Source: an uncultured Actinomycetes bacterium (lineage in GTDB: Bacteria > Actinomycetota > Acidimicrobiia > Acidimicrobiales > Acidimicrobilacustridaceae). From it: DNA of 64,000 nucleotides. Location of the stretch: assembly GCA_937927725.1 (NCBI GenBank), contig CALBSE010000062.1, forward strand, positions 1 to 64,000, read 5' to 3'. The notes under the pieces were generated by a model, which had not been told where the DNA came from, did no database searches, and saw only the letters and a list, made by a program, of their open reading frames with translations. Positions 49,056-57,583 of this stretch are shown one piece after another. How positions within the stretch are numbered: the first letter of the stretch is position 1; the number at the start of each line of letters is the position of its first letter. The position numbers were made by a program, and so were the translations under genes.

Positions 49056-49705
49056 TGGCCTTCGGTGCGAAGACCAACGAGCGTCCGGGCGTCCGCGCCG
49101 AGGTCAAGTACGTCCGTTCATCGGCGTACAAGGCCCGTGAGATCCTCGATCTCATTCGCGGACTTCCGGTAGCCCGAGCACTTGAGGTGCTCGAAATGGC
49201 CGAACGCGATATCGCTCGCGTCGTTCTCAAGTGCCTCGAGTCCGCAATTGCGAACGCCGAGCACAACAACCAGATCCCTGCCGACGAACTTTTCGTCTCG
49301 GCATGTTTCGCTGACGAAGGCCCGACGCTTAAGCGCTGGCGCCCCCGTGCTCGTGGCCGCGCCACTCGCATTCGTAAGCGCACGTGTCACATCACGATCA
49401 TCGTGAGCCGTTTGTCAGCAGACGATCTTGAGAAGCTTCGTGAACGCGAAGCAGCAAGTGGTCGTGTCTCTGGCGGACGCGCTGCTGCCGAAGCACGTCG
49501 CGAACGCGTTGCTCGCAGCCGTCAGGCAAAGGCCGAGCGCAAGGTCGAAGAAGAGCACGATCATGACCATGACCATGACCATGACCATGACCATGACCAT
49601 GACCATGACCATGATCACGATCATGATCACGCGGAGCACGACGACGATGTCGTTGTTGAAGCCGTTGCCGACGAAGCCGTCGAGACCGACGGGAAGGAAG
49701 ACTGA
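49055..49705 (+). CDS. rplV: 50S ribosomal protein L22 with His-Asp repeat tail
   Basis: 216 residues, where L22 is usually 110-130. Residues 1-115 are a normal L22: RSSAYKAREILDLIRGLPVA and RARGRATRIRKRTCHITIIV, the loop that reaches the exit tunnel. After a basic/acidic linker, residues 168-192 alternate His and Asp without a break (13 His, 12 Asp), followed by an acidic end (EHDDDVVVEAVADEAVETDG). Such a tail could bind Zn, Ni or Co at the ribosome surface; that is inference. The stop overlaps the rpsC ATG. Confidence 0.97.
   Translation: MAFGAKTNERPGVRAEVKYVRSSAYKAREILDLIRGLPVARALEVLEMAERDIARVVLKCLESAIANAEHNNQIPADELFVSACFADEGPTLKRWRPRARGRATRIRKRTCHITIIVSRLSADDLEKLREREAASGRVSGGRAAAEARRERVARSRQAKAERKVEEEHDHDHDHDHDHDHDHDHDHDHDHDHAEHDDDVVVEAVADEAVETDGKED
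49556..49630 (+). repeat. hexanucleotide tandem repeat coding for (His-Asp)n in L22
   Basis: Eight perfect copies of GACCAT run from 49565 to 49612, flanked by variant units GATCAT and GATCAC, 75 bases in all. The core repeat is pure at the DNA level, so the number of units could change by slippage without a frameshift, altering tail length. Confidence 0.95.
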
Positions 49706-50607
49706 TGGGTCAGAAGGTCAACCCGTACGGGTTCCGCCTCGGCGTGACCACCGACTGGAAGTCGCGTTGGTTTGCCGATCGTCGCGAGTACTCCGACAAT
49801 CTCATTCAGGATTGGAAGATCCGCGATTACCTCATGACGCAGCTGCCGCACGCCGCGATCAGCCGTGTCGAGATCGAGCGCACACGCGACCGTCTTCGTG
49901 TCGACGTGCACACCGCTCGTCCCGGCATCGTCATCGGTCGTCGTGGCGCTGAAGCCGATCGCCTTCGTGCCGGCCTCACTGCAATCTCAGGCAACAACAA
50001 GGTGCAGCTCAACATCCAGGAGATCAAGCAGCCGGAGCTCGACGCTGCACTCATCGCCCAGGGTGTTGCTGATCAGCTTGCTGGTCGTGTCGCATTCCGT
50101 CGTGCCATGAAGCGTGCCGTGCAGAACGCACAGAAGGCTGGTGCCCTCGGCATTCGCGTGCAGTGCTCGGGTCGACTCGGTGGCGCTGAAATGTCACGTA
50201 CCGAGTGGTACCGCGAAGGTCGAGTGCCGTTGCACACGCTTCGCGCTGACATCGACTACGGCTTCCGTGAAGCAAAGACCACCTACGGCCGCATTGGCGT
50301 GAAGGTGTGGCTCTACAAGGGCGACATCCTTCCCTACAAGAGCGTGCTCGACGACAAGGCAACTCGCGAAGCAGCAATGGCTGTTGGCGAAACTTCCGGT
50401 GACGCTCGTCCCCGCAAGGTTGTGTCGTCCGCTGCTGGTCGGAAGCGCGATGCCGATTCGGAACTCGTTGAAGACATCGAAGCAACCCCGCTGGTGAAGG
50501 AAGCCGATCCCGAGCTCGAGCGCCTGCTCGCCGAGGAAGAAGAGATCGAGCGTTCAACTCGCCAGCACCACGAAACCCCGCACTTCCGTCCCGGGGATGG
50601 TGACTGA
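49705..50607 (+). CDS. rpsC: 30S ribosomal protein S3
   Basis: 300 residues, longer than the typical 210-235. MGQKVNPYGFRLGVTTDWKS, the KH domain (GIVIGRRGAEADRLRAGL) and the C-terminal S3 domain (GRLGGAEMSRTEWYREGRVP) are complete by about residue 215. The remaining ~80 residues form an acidic, Glu-rich extension of unknown role. S3 is part of the mRNA-entry helicase. Confidence 0.98.
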   Translation: MGQKVNPYGFRLGVTTDWKSRWFADRREYSDNLIQDWKIRDYLMTQLPHAAISRVEIERTRDRLRVDVHTARPGIVIGRRGAEADRLRAGLTAISGNNKVQLNIQEIKQPELDAALIAQGVADQLAGRVAFRRAMKRAVQNAQKAGALGIRVQCSGRLGGAEMSRTEWYREGRVPLHTLRADIDYGFREAKTTYGRIGVKVWLYKGDILPYKSVLDDKATREAAMAVGETSGDARPRKVVSSAAGRKRDADSELVEDIEATPLVKEADPELERLLAEEEEIERSTRQHHETPHFRPGDGD

Positions 50608-50609
50608 AC

Positions 50610-51026
50610 ATGTTGATGCCGAAGAAGGTCAAGCACCGCAAGCAACAGCGCGGTCGTATGAAGGGTCAAGCGAAGGGTGGAACCGAAGTCACGTTTGGTG
50701 ATTACGGCATCCAGGCACTCGAACCGGGTTGGATCACTGCCCGTCAGATCGAGGCCGCCCGTATCGCGATGACTCGTCACATCAAGCGTGGCGGCAAGGT
50801 CTGGATCAACGTGTTCCCAGACAAGCCCGTCACCCAAAAGCCTGCCGAAACCCGCATGGGTTCCGGTAAGGGCAACCCCGAACGTTGGGTCGCCGTGGTC
50901 AAGCCCGGTCGAATCATGTTCGAACTGTCCTACAACGATCCCGAGATCGCCCGCGCGGCAATCGACCGGGCCATCCAGAAGCTGCCGATCAAGGCTCGCT
51001 TCGTTGCTCGTGAGGAGTCCTTCTGA
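50610..51026 (+). CDS. rplP: 50S ribosomal protein L16
   Basis: 138 residues. MPKKVKHRKQQRGRMKGQAKG and RMGSGKGNPERWVAVVKPGR are diagnostic. Two ATG codons (50610, 50616) are possible starts; the second gives the usual MPKK beginning. L16 helps position tRNA in the A site. It overlaps rpmC by one base. Confidence 0.98.
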   Translation: MLMPKKVKHRKQQRGRMKGQAKGGTEVTFGDYGIQALEPGWITARQIEAARIAMTRHIKRGGKVWINVFPDKPVTQKPAETRMGSGKGNPERWVAVVKPGRIMFELSYNDPEIARAAIDRAIQKLPIKARFVAREESF

Positions 51027-51259
51027 TGGCGAAGACCAAAGAATCACTCCGCGACATCGGCGACGGCGAACTGCTCGACAAGTTGGCATCGGCAAAGGAA
51101 GAACTTTTCAACCTTCGCTTCCAGCACGTCACCGGTCAGCTCGACAACACCGCACGTCTCGGCGTCGTTCGCAAGCAGGTTGCTCAGCTCAACACTGAAT
51201 TGCGCACCCGCGAGATCGCCGCAGCCGAAGCGCTGACGCAGAACGAGGAGAACGCCTGA
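51026..51259 (+). CDS. rpmC: 50S ribosomal protein L29
   Basis: 77 residues: LRDIGDGELLDKLASAKEEL, LFNLRFQHVTGQLDNTARLG. A two-helix protein at the tunnel exit. Overlaps rplP and rpsQ by one base each. Confidence 0.97.
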   Translation: MAKTKESLRDIGDGELLDKLASAKEELFNLRFQHVTGQLDNTARLGVVRKQVAQLNTELRTREIAAAEALTQNEENA

Positions 51260-51537
51260 TGGCTGAGGAAACCACGGCCACCGAGCGCGCCAATCCGCGC
51301 AAGATCCGTGAGGGAACGGTCGTTTCGACGGCCATGGACAAGACCGCAGTCGTCGCAGTGACCGACCGTGTGCGTCACCCTCGCTACAACAAGACCGTTC
51401 AGCGCACGAACAAGTTGTACGTCCATGACGAGACCAACGATCTCAACGTCGGCGACAAGGTTCGCGTGCAGGAAACTCGTCCGCTTTCAAAGACGAAGCG
51501 CTGGCGTGTTCTCGATGTCCTGGAGCGTGCACGATGA
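51259..51537 (+). CDS. rpsQ: 30S ribosomal protein S17
   Basis: 92 residues with the S17 OB-fold: KIREGTVVSTAMDKTAVVAV and RPLSKTKRWRVLDVLERA. The first ~15 residues (MAEETTATERANPR) are an extra polar N-terminus of the kind usual in actinobacteria. It ends in a four-base overlap with rplN and is the last S10-operon gene. Confidence 0.98.
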   Translation: MAEETTATERANPRKIREGTVVSTAMDKTAVVAVTDRVRHPRYNKTVQRTNKLYVHDETNDLNVGDKVRVQETRPLSKTKRWRVLDVLERAR

Positions 51538-51902
51538 TCCAGCAGGAATCCCGACTTCGGGTTGCCGACAACAGCGGTGCGAAGGAAGTTCTTTGCATCA
51601 AGGTTCTCGGTGGCACGCGTCGCCGTTACGCCTCGATCGGTGACATCTTTGTCGCCACGGTCAAGGACGCCATCCCAGGCGCCGGCGTCAAGAAGGGCGA
51701 CGTCGTCAAATGCGTCGTCGTTCGCGTCAAGAAGGAAAAGCGTCGTCCAGACGGTTCCTACATCAAGTTCGACGAGAACGCTGCAGTTCTCATCAATGAC
51801 AACTTGCAGCCGCGTGGCACGCGCATCTTCGGCCCAGTGGGTCGCGAACTGCGTGACAAGAAGTTCATGCGAATCGTCTCACTCGCCCCGGAGGTGTTGT
51901 GA
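51534..51902 (+). CDS. rplN: 50S ribosomal protein L14
   Basis: 122 residues: MIQQESRLRVADNSGAKEVL and the C-terminal LREKKFMRIVSLAPEV-type end (LRDKKFMRIVSLAPEVL). L14 contributes to bridges with the 30S subunit and is the docking site of RsfS. First spc gene, coupled to rpsQ. Confidence 0.98.
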   Translation: MIQQESRLRVADNSGAKEVLCIKVLGGTRRRYASIGDIFVATVKDAIPGAGVKKGDVVKCVVVRVKKEKRRPDGSYIKFDENAAVLINDNLQPRGTRIFGPVGRELRDKKFMRIVSLAPEVL

Positions 51903-52213
51903 TGAAAATCCGCAAGGGCGACCGCGTTCAGGTGCTGTCCGGTAAGGACCGTGGCAAGACGGGTACCGTGACTCGATCCATTCCCGAAAAGGGAAAGGTC
52001 ATCGTCGACGGTGTCAACATCGCCAAGAAGCATCAGAAGCCTGTTAGTCAGACCAACACCGGCGGCATCATCGACAAAGAGATGCCCATTCCGGCTTCCA
52101 ACGTCGCCATCGTGTGCAACTCGTGCAACAAGCCGACTCGTATCGGTTACCGCTTCGAGCCCGATGGCACCAAGGTCCGGATCTGCCGCAAGTGCGAAGG
52201 AGACCTCGCATGA
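51902..52213 (+). CDS. rplX: 50S ribosomal protein L24
   Basis: 103 residues from ATG 51902 (GGAGG 7 bases upstream; GTG 51899 is less well spaced). KOW motif KIRKGDRVQVLSGKDRGKTG is clear. The C-terminal part has CNSCNKPTRIGYRF...RICRKC, four cysteines in two CxxC pairs, the zinc-ribbon type of L24. Confidence 0.97.
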   Translation: MKIRKGDRVQVLSGKDRGKTGTVTRSIPEKGKVIVDGVNIAKKHQKPVSQTNTGGIIDKEMPIPASNVAIVCNSCNKPTRIGYRFEPDGTKVRICRKCEGDLA

Positions 52214-52782
52214 GCACCGCAACAACAACCGTTCCTCGTCTCAAGACCCGCTACAACGATGAGATCCGTGCCCAACTGAAGGACACGCTCGAACTCGGCA
52301 ACATCATGCAGGTCCCTCGTTTCGAGAAGATCGTGATCAACTCCGGCGTCGGCAAGGCACTCGCTCAGTCGTCGCTGATCGATGGCGCTGTGCGCGACCT
52401 CGAACTGATCACCGGCCAGAAGGTCATCGTGACCAAGGCCAAGAAGTCCATCGCCGGTTTCAAACTGCGTGAGGGCAATGCCATTGGTGTGAAGGTCACA
52501 CTTCGTGGCGATCGCATGTGGGAGTTCTTCGACCGGCTCATCAGCCTGGCGATTCCCCGCATCCGCGATTTCCGTGGGTTGTCTCCGAAGTCGTTTGACG
52601 GACACGGCAACTACACCTTTGGTCTTCCCGAACAGCTCATGTTCCCGGAGATCGATTACGACAAGGTCGACGTCCCCCGTGGCTTCGACATCACCATCGT
52701 GACCACTGCCAAGACCAATGCCGAGGGCAAAGCCCTGCTCGATGCTTTCGGCTTCCCGTTCAAGCGTGAGGGGCAGCAGTAA
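52210..52782 (+). CDS. rplE: 50S ribosomal protein L5
   Basis: 190 residues from ATG 52210, overlapping the rplX stop. VPRFEKIVINSGVGKALAQS and the loop FRGLSPKSFDGHGNYTFGL are family marks. L5 binds 5S rRNA and contacts the P-site tRNA. TAA overlaps the rpsN ATG. Confidence 0.98.
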   Translation: MSTATTTVPRLKTRYNDEIRAQLKDTLELGNIMQVPRFEKIVINSGVGKALAQSSLIDGAVRDLELITGQKVIVTKAKKSIAGFKLREGNAIGVKVTLRGDRMWEFFDRLISLAIPRIRDFRGLSPKSFDGHGNYTFGLPEQLMFPEIDYDKVDVPRGFDITIVTTAKTNAEGKALLDAFGFPFKREGQQ

Positions 52783-52967
52783 TGGCCAAAAAGGCGCTCG
52801 TTAATAAGCAACGTGAGACCCCGAAGTTCAAGGTCCGTGGTTACACCCGTTGCCAGAAGTGCGGACGGCCTCGTGCTGTGTACCGCAAGTTCCAGCTGTG
52901 CCGTATCTGCTTGCGCGATCTCGGACACGCTGGCGAAATTCCTGGTCTCAAAAAGGCCAGCTGGTAG
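52782..52967 (+). CDS. rpsN: 30S ribosomal protein S14, zinc type
   Basis: 61 residues, the short zinc-binding S14 (type Z): TRCQKCGRPRAVYRKFQLCRICLRDL has both CxxC pairs. This contrasts with L33 and RpoC in the same window, whose zinc sites are degraded. S14 sits in the 30S head. Confidence 0.98.
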   Translation: MAKKALVNKQRETPKFKVRGYTRCQKCGRPRAVYRKFQLCRICLRDLGHAGEIPGLKKASW

Positions 52968-52980
52968 GGGAGGCGACGAC

Positions 52981-53385
52981 ATGACAATGACAGATCCCAT
53001 CGCCGACATGCTCACCCGCATCCGCAACGCGAACACCGCGATGCACGATGAGGTACGCATGCCCTCCTCCAAGGTGAAAGAAGCACTCGCGCAACTCCTC
53101 CTTGCCGAGGGTTACATCGAGAGCTTCTCGATCGCTGACGACCCGAACCGTCCTGGTTCGATCCTCACCGTCACCATGAAGTACTCGCCCGAACGCAAGC
53201 GCGTCATCTCTGGTGTCAAGCGCGTGTCGAAGCCGGGCCTCCGTGTGTACACCAAGGCCGACAAGATCCCCCGGGTTCTTGGCGGATTGGGTGTCGCTGT
53301 CCTGTCCACCAGTCAGGGTCTCATGACCGACCGTGAGGCGCGTAAGCGTCGCATGGGCGGCGAAATCCTGTGCTTCGTTTGGTAA
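52981..53385 (+). CDS. rpsH: 30S ribosomal protein S8
   Basis: 134 residues from ATG 52981 (SD GGGGAGG). MTDPIADMLTRIRNANTAMH and the C-terminal TSQGLMTDREARKRRMGGEI are diagnostic. S8 binds the 16S central domain and represses spc mRNA in E. coli. Confidence 0.98.
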   Translation: MTMTDPIADMLTRIRNANTAMHDEVRMPSSKVKEALAQLLLAEGYIESFSIADDPNRPGSILTVTMKYSPERKRVISGVKRVSKPGLRVYTKADKIPRVLGGLGVAVLSTSQGLMTDREARKRRMGGEILCFVW

Positions 53386-53394
53386 GGGGCTGAC

Positions 53395-53934
53395 ATGTCA
53401 CGAGTAGGACGCGCTCCTATCCCGGTTCCGGCTGGTGTCCAGGTTTCGATCGCTGGTCATCACATTTCCGTGAAGGGTTCCAAGGGAACACTTGAACGCG
53501 ACATTCCCGGTGAGATCACCATCCGTCAGGAAGGTGCCGAACTCATCGTCGAACGTCCCAACGACGAACGTCAGAACCGTGCGCTGCACGGCCTGGTTCG
53601 CTCGCTCGTTAACAACATGGTCATTGGCGTAAGCACTGGCTTCACCAAGGAACTTGAAATTATTGGCGTCGGTTACCGCGCCACTGCGAAGGGCGACAAC
53701 GCGCTCGACCTCGCACTTGGTTTCAGTCACCCGGTAAGCGTTGTTGCTCCGGCCGGCATCACTTTTGAAGTTCCCGCACCGACGCAGATTCTGGTCAAGG
53801 GAACCGACAAGGAAACTGTTGGTCAGGTCGCCGCAGACATCCGTGCAATCCGTAAGCCTGAGCCCTACAAGGGCAAGGGTGTCCGGTACAAGGGCGAATA
53901 CGTTGCCCGCAAGGCCGGCAAGGCAGGTAAGTAG
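53395..53934 (+). CDS. rplF: 50S ribosomal protein L6
   Basis: 179 residues. MSRVGRAPIPVPAGVQVSIA, and the C-terminal RKPEPYKGKGVRYKGEYVAR. Two similar domains near the sarcin-ricin loop. Normal length and position. Confidence 0.98.
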   Translation: MSRVGRAPIPVPAGVQVSIAGHHISVKGSKGTLERDIPGEITIRQEGAELIVERPNDERQNRALHGLVRSLVNNMVIGVSTGFTKELEIIGVGYRATAKGDNALDLALGFSHPVSVVAPAGITFEVPAPTQILVKGTDKETVGQVAADIRAIRKPEPYKGKGVRYKGEYVARKAGKAGK

Positions 53935-53936
53935 AC

Positions 53937-54302
53937 ATGAGCGACAAAGCACAGCAAAAGCGCGACGCGCGAATCCGTCGTCACCGTCGAGTGCGCAAGC
54001 AGGTGCGTGGCACCGCAGCGCGTCCTCGTATGGCGGTCTACCGATCCAATCGCCACATCAACGCACAGATCATCGACGACATCAGCGGTCGCACCATTGT
54101 CGCTGCATCGTCGGTGGAAACCGGTGTCGCCTCTGGCGGCACCAGCAACATCGCTGCAGCAACTGCGGTTGGCAAACTTCTTGCTGAGCGTGCGAAGGCT
54201 GCGGGTATCGACAAGGTCGTGTTCGATCGCGGTGGATTCCTCTACCACGGTCGTGTTGCTGCCGTCGCCGATGCCGCCCGAGAAGCTGGACTGGAGTTCT
54301 GA
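53937..54302 (+). CDS. rplR: 50S ribosomal protein L18
   Basis: 121 residues. RRHRRVRKQVRGTAARPRMA and VVFDRGGFLYHGRVAAVADA are typical. Binds 5S rRNA with L5 and L25. TGA overlaps the rpsE ATG. Confidence 0.98.
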   Translation: MSDKAQQKRDARIRRHRRVRKQVRGTAARPRMAVYRSNRHINAQIIDDISGRTIVAASSVETGVASGGTSNIAAATAVGKLLAERAKAAGIDKVVFDRGGFLYHGRVAAVADAAREAGLEF

Positions 54303-54865
54303 TGGCCCTCAACGCTGACGCTCTCGCACTTCGCGAGTCACGCGTGATCAACATCAACCGAGTTGCCAAGGTCGTCAAGGGCGGTCGTCGTTTCTCGTTC
54401 ACCGCTCTCGTGGTGATCGGTGACGGTGCTGGCCATGTCGGTCTCGGTTACGGCAAGGCCAAGGAAGTTCCGTTGGCCATCCAGAAGGGCACTGAAGAGG
54501 CTCGCAAGAACCTGTTCAAAGTGCCGTTGGCCGGATCGACCGTCACTCACCCAATCGTCGGACGCATGGGCGCCGGACGCGTGCTGATTCAGCCCGCTGC
54601 TCCTGGTACCGGTGTGATCGCTGGTGGTGCTGCTCGAGCCATTCTCGAAGAGGCTGGCATTCACGACGTTCTTTGTAAGTCGCTTGGCTCCTCGAACCAC
54701 ATCAACGTGGCTCGTGCGACCATCGCCGGCTTGCAGGGTCTCAAGGATCCCAACGAGGTCGCTCGACTTCGTGGACTTGCACCCGAAGAGTTCGTTCCCA
54801 AGGGCATGCTCGAAGCATTCAAGCTTTCCGAGCGTGGTCCCCACGTTCCCAATGAGGTCGCGTGA
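54302..54865 (+). CDS. rpsE: 30S ribosomal protein S5
   Basis: 187 residues. INRVAKVVKGGRRFSFTALV (spectinomycin region), GHVGLGYGKAKEVPLAIQKG and GGAARAILEEAGIHDVLCKS. S5 controls decoding accuracy together with S4. Normal. Confidence 0.98.
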   Translation: MALNADALALRESRVININRVAKVVKGGRRFSFTALVVIGDGAGHVGLGYGKAKEVPLAIQKGTEEARKNLFKVPLAGSTVTHPIVGRMGAGRVLIQPAAPGTGVIAGGAARAILEEAGIHDVLCKSLGSSNHINVARATIAGLQGLKDPNEVARLRGLAPEEFVPKGMLEAFKLSERGPHVPNEVA

Positions 54866-55065
54866 TGGCAGAACTGAAGGTCACTCAAATCAAGTCGTCG
54901 ATCGGCACGAAGCCCAAGCATCGCGGAACACTCCGTGCCCTTGGTCTCCGCGGTATCGGCAAGACCAACACCCTTCCCGACCGTCCTGAAATTCGCGGCA
55001 TGATCGCTCGTGTCCCGCATCTCATCTCTGTCGAAGAGGTCGAGCCCGGCTCGACCAGCAAGTGA
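54865..55065 (+). CDS. rpmD: 50S ribosomal protein L30
   Basis: 66 residues from ATG 54865 (GTG 54862 possible). LKVTQIKSSIGTKPKHRGTL and LGLRGIGKTNTLPD match L30. Small 50S protein near 5S rRNA. It begins on the last base of the rpsE stop. Confidence 0.97.
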   Translation: MAELKVTQIKSSIGTKPKHRGTLRALGLRGIGKTNTLPDRPEIRGMIARVPHLISVEEVEPGSTSK

Positions 55066-55072
55066 GGACATC

Positions 55073-55561
55073 GTGAAGATTCATGATCTCAAGCCCGCCG
55101 AGGGCTCAAACCGTCGCCGTAAGCGCGTTGGCCGCGGTATTGGTGGCAAGGGCGGCAAGACCGCAGGCCGCGGTACCAAGGGCCAGGGCGCGCGTACGAC
55201 CATCCCGGCTCGTTTCGAGGGTGGTCAGATGCCTCTGCACATGCGTGTGCCGAAGCTTCGTGGCTTCAACAATCCCTTCCGCGTGGAATACCAGGCCATC
55301 AACCTCGACTCCATCAACGATTCAGGCCTCGACATCGTCGATCCCGTTTCGCTATTGGGCAAGAGCCTTGTGAGCAAGGGTGCGCTTGTGAAGGTGCTCG
55401 GCCGCGGCGAAATCACTCGTGCCGTCACGGTTCGTGCACACTCCTTCTCGAAGTCAGCCGAAGCGGCAATTACTGCTGCCGGTGGCACTGTCGAAATCAT
55501 CCCGTTGCCGTGGGGCGAACGTCGTCCTCCTGTCAAGGGCAACCAGTTCGCAAACCGCTGA
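55073..55561 (+). CDS. rplO: 50S ribosomal protein L15
   Basis: 162 residues from GTG 55073 (GAGG upstream). MKIHDLKPAEGSNRRRKRVG and GKGGKTAGRGTKGQGARTTI are diagnostic. Late assembly protein of the 50S subunit. Confidence 0.98.
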   Translation: MKIHDLKPAEGSNRRRKRVGRGIGGKGGKTAGRGTKGQGARTTIPARFEGGQMPLHMRVPKLRGFNNPFRVEYQAINLDSINDSGLDIVDPVSLLGKSLVSKGALVKVLGRGEITRAVTVRAHSFSKSAEAAITAAGGTVEIIPLPWGERRPPVKGNQFANR

Positions 55562-55601
55562 CGCACTGCTGGCCTCGTAGCCAGCGGTAGGAGTGACCTC
55601 G

Positions 55602-56915
55602 GTGCTCGCAAATCTGAAGAACATCTTCAAGGTTCAGGACCTTCGCAACAAGGTTCTGTTCACGTTCCTGATGATCGCCCTGTATCGACTGGGCGCTCAT
55701 CTTCCCGTTCCCGGAATCGACACCGCTGCGCTCAAGCAGCTCAAGGCGTCGGCCGATTCGGGTGGCGTGCTTGCATTCCTGAAGTTGTTCTCTGGTGGCG
55801 GCCTCACCAACTTCGCGATTTTTGCGCTCGGCATCATGCCGTACATCACTGCATCGATCATCATGCAGATCCTTGGCGTTGTGATTCCCAAACTCGAGGA
55901 ATGGCAGAATCAAGGCGCTGTTGGTCAACGCAAAATCACGCAGTGGACCCGTTACGTCACGATCGGTATTGCCATTCTCCAGTCGACTGGTTTGGCGTAT
56001 CTCTTCCATAACGGCGGTGGCGGTCTGACTCGTGGCAACAACACGGGTCTCGACCTCATCCCGAATTTCACTGTCGGTCGCGTGTTGCTCATCGTGCTGA
56101 CGCTCACCACTGGTACGGCATTGCTTATGTGGATGGGCGAACTCATTACTCAACGCGGTATCGGCAACGGCATGTCGCTTTTGATCTTTGCTTCGGTTGT
56201 GTCACTTCTGCCCAGCCAGATGGCAACGATCAAGGCCAACGGCGGTTGGGTTGCGGTGATCATGGTGCTTGCCGGCTACGCAGTTATCACTGTTGCGATC
56301 GTTTATGTCGAACAAGGTCAGCGCCGAATTCCTGTGCAATTTGCCAAGCGCGTTGTGGGTCGTCGTCAGTACGGCGGACAAAGCACCTACATTCCGCTCA
56401 AGGTGAACCAATCCGGCGTTATTCCGATCATCTTCGCCAGTTCGGTGCTCTACCTCCCGCAGTTGCTCAGCTTTGTGCTCCCTGCTGACGGTTGGGGCAA
56501 GAGCCTTCAAGATTGGGTGAACTCAAACCTCGTCACCCCGAATGCGCCGATTCACATGATCATTTTCGGCCTTCTGATCATTGGCTTTGCGTACTTCTAC
56601 ACAGCGATCACCTTCGATCCGGTGAAGCAGGCCGATCAGCTTCGTAAGCAGGGTGGCTTCATTCCGGGTATTCGTCCGGGCCCCCAGACCGAGCGGTACC
56701 TGGCCAAGGTCCTTTCCCGCATCACGCTTCCGGGCGCACTGTTTATCGCTGCCGTCGCTCTTATTCCGTCCTACATCCTGACGACGTATCTTCCCGGCAC
56801 GCAGGTGTCGTTCACCGGTATCTCGATCCTTATCGCCGTGGGTGTTGCCCTCGAGACGATGAAGCAGATCGACAGCCAGTTGATGATGCGTAACTACGAA
56901 GGATTCCTGAAGTAA
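55602..56915 (+). CDS. secY: protein translocase subunit SecY
   Basis: 437 residues, ten membrane helices. The start is GTG 55602, with AGGAG (55589-55593) 8 bases upstream; GTG 55593 overlaps that SD and is rejected. Signature: DLRNKVLFTFLMIALYRLGA, ALGIMPYITASIIMQIL, RGIGNGMSLLIFASVVSLLP. SecY is the main protein-conducting channel, partner of SecE at 27653. Its TAA overlaps the adk ATG. Confidence 0.98.
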   Translation: MLANLKNIFKVQDLRNKVLFTFLMIALYRLGAHLPVPGIDTAALKQLKASADSGGVLAFLKLFSGGGLTNFAIFALGIMPYITASIIMQILGVVIPKLEEWQNQGAVGQRKITQWTRYVTIGIAILQSTGLAYLFHNGGGGLTRGNNTGLDLIPNFTVGRVLLIVLTLTTGTALLMWMGELITQRGIGNGMSLLIFASVVSLLPSQMATIKANGGWVAVIMVLAGYAVITVAIVYVEQGQRRIPVQFAKRVVGRRQYGGQSTYIPLKVNQSGVIPIIFASSVLYLPQLLSFVLPADGWGKSLQDWVNSNLVTPNAPIHMIIFGLLIIGFAYFYTAITFDPVKQADQLRKQGGFIPGIRPGPQTERYLAKVLSRITLPGALFIAAVALIPSYILTTYLPGTQVSFTGISILIAVGVALETMKQIDSQLMMRNYEGFLK

Positions 56916-57562
56916 TGACTGCTCGTCTGCTTATCTTCGGACGGCAGGGAGCGGGCAAGGGCACACAGTCCGAGCGGCTTTCGGCGCACTACAAAGCCCC
57001 GCATATCTCTACCGGAGACATGCTTCGCGCCGCGGTTGCTGCGGGAACACCCCTTGGCGTCGAAGCCAAAGCAGTGATGGACGCCGGCGGACTCGTGTCA
57101 GACGAAATCATTCTCGGTGTCGTTGAAGAACGACTCGCCGAAACTGATGTTCAGGCAAATGGATTTCTTCTCGATGGTTTTCCGCGCACGGTTGTGCAAG
57201 CGGAGGGCATGGCGAAGTTCGCAACCATCGATGTTGCAATTGATCTCGTTGTTCCTGAAGAGGTTGTGCTTGAGCGCATTTCTTCTCGTCGCGTTTGTGC
57301 AAAGTGTGGTGCCATCTACTCCGTCGCTGCGCCGCCCTCCACCGAGTGGATCTGCGACAAGTGTGGCGGCGAAGTTGTGCAACGCGCTGATGACACACCC
57401 GAATCGATTGCAAAACGACTTTCTGCGTACAACACAGAAACCCAGCCAACCATTGACTTCTATGAGTCCACCGGTTCGTTGGTGAAAGTCGACGGTCTCG
57501 GCACTCCCGACGAAGTCTTTGCGCGACTTGTAAGCGCAATCGACGCGCGACTCCCGAAGTAG
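56915..57562 (+). CDS. adk: adenylate kinase
   Basis: 215 residues. It interconverts ATP + AMP and 2 ADP. P-loop GRQGAGKGT (9-17), AMP-site ISTGDMLR and GFLLDGFPRT, and a zinc-type LID with Cys128, Cys131, Cys147 and Cys150 (CAKC, CDKC). The usual Pro after GxPG is Gln11 here, a small deviation. Standard place after secY. Confidence 0.98.
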   Translation: MTARLLIFGRQGAGKGTQSERLSAHYKAPHISTGDMLRAAVAAGTPLGVEAKAVMDAGGLVSDEIILGVVEERLAETDVQANGFLLDGFPRTVVQAEGMAKFATIDVAIDLVVPEEVVLERISSRRVCAKCGAIYSVAAPPSTEWICDKCGGEVVQRADDTPESIAKRLSAYNTETQPTIDFYESTGSLVKVDGLGTPDEVFARLVSAIDARLPK

Positions 57563-57583
57563 AAGCCGCGAAGGCGAACGAAC

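Noticed and set aside
49556..49630. Short tandem repeat as a CRISPR array
   Set aside because: Six-base units without spacers, lying in frame inside rplV; it is a coding repeat.
55593..55601. GTG 55593 as start of secY
   Set aside because: This codon overlaps the AGGAG that serves GTG 55602; the later start has correct spacing and gives a normal SecY N-terminus.
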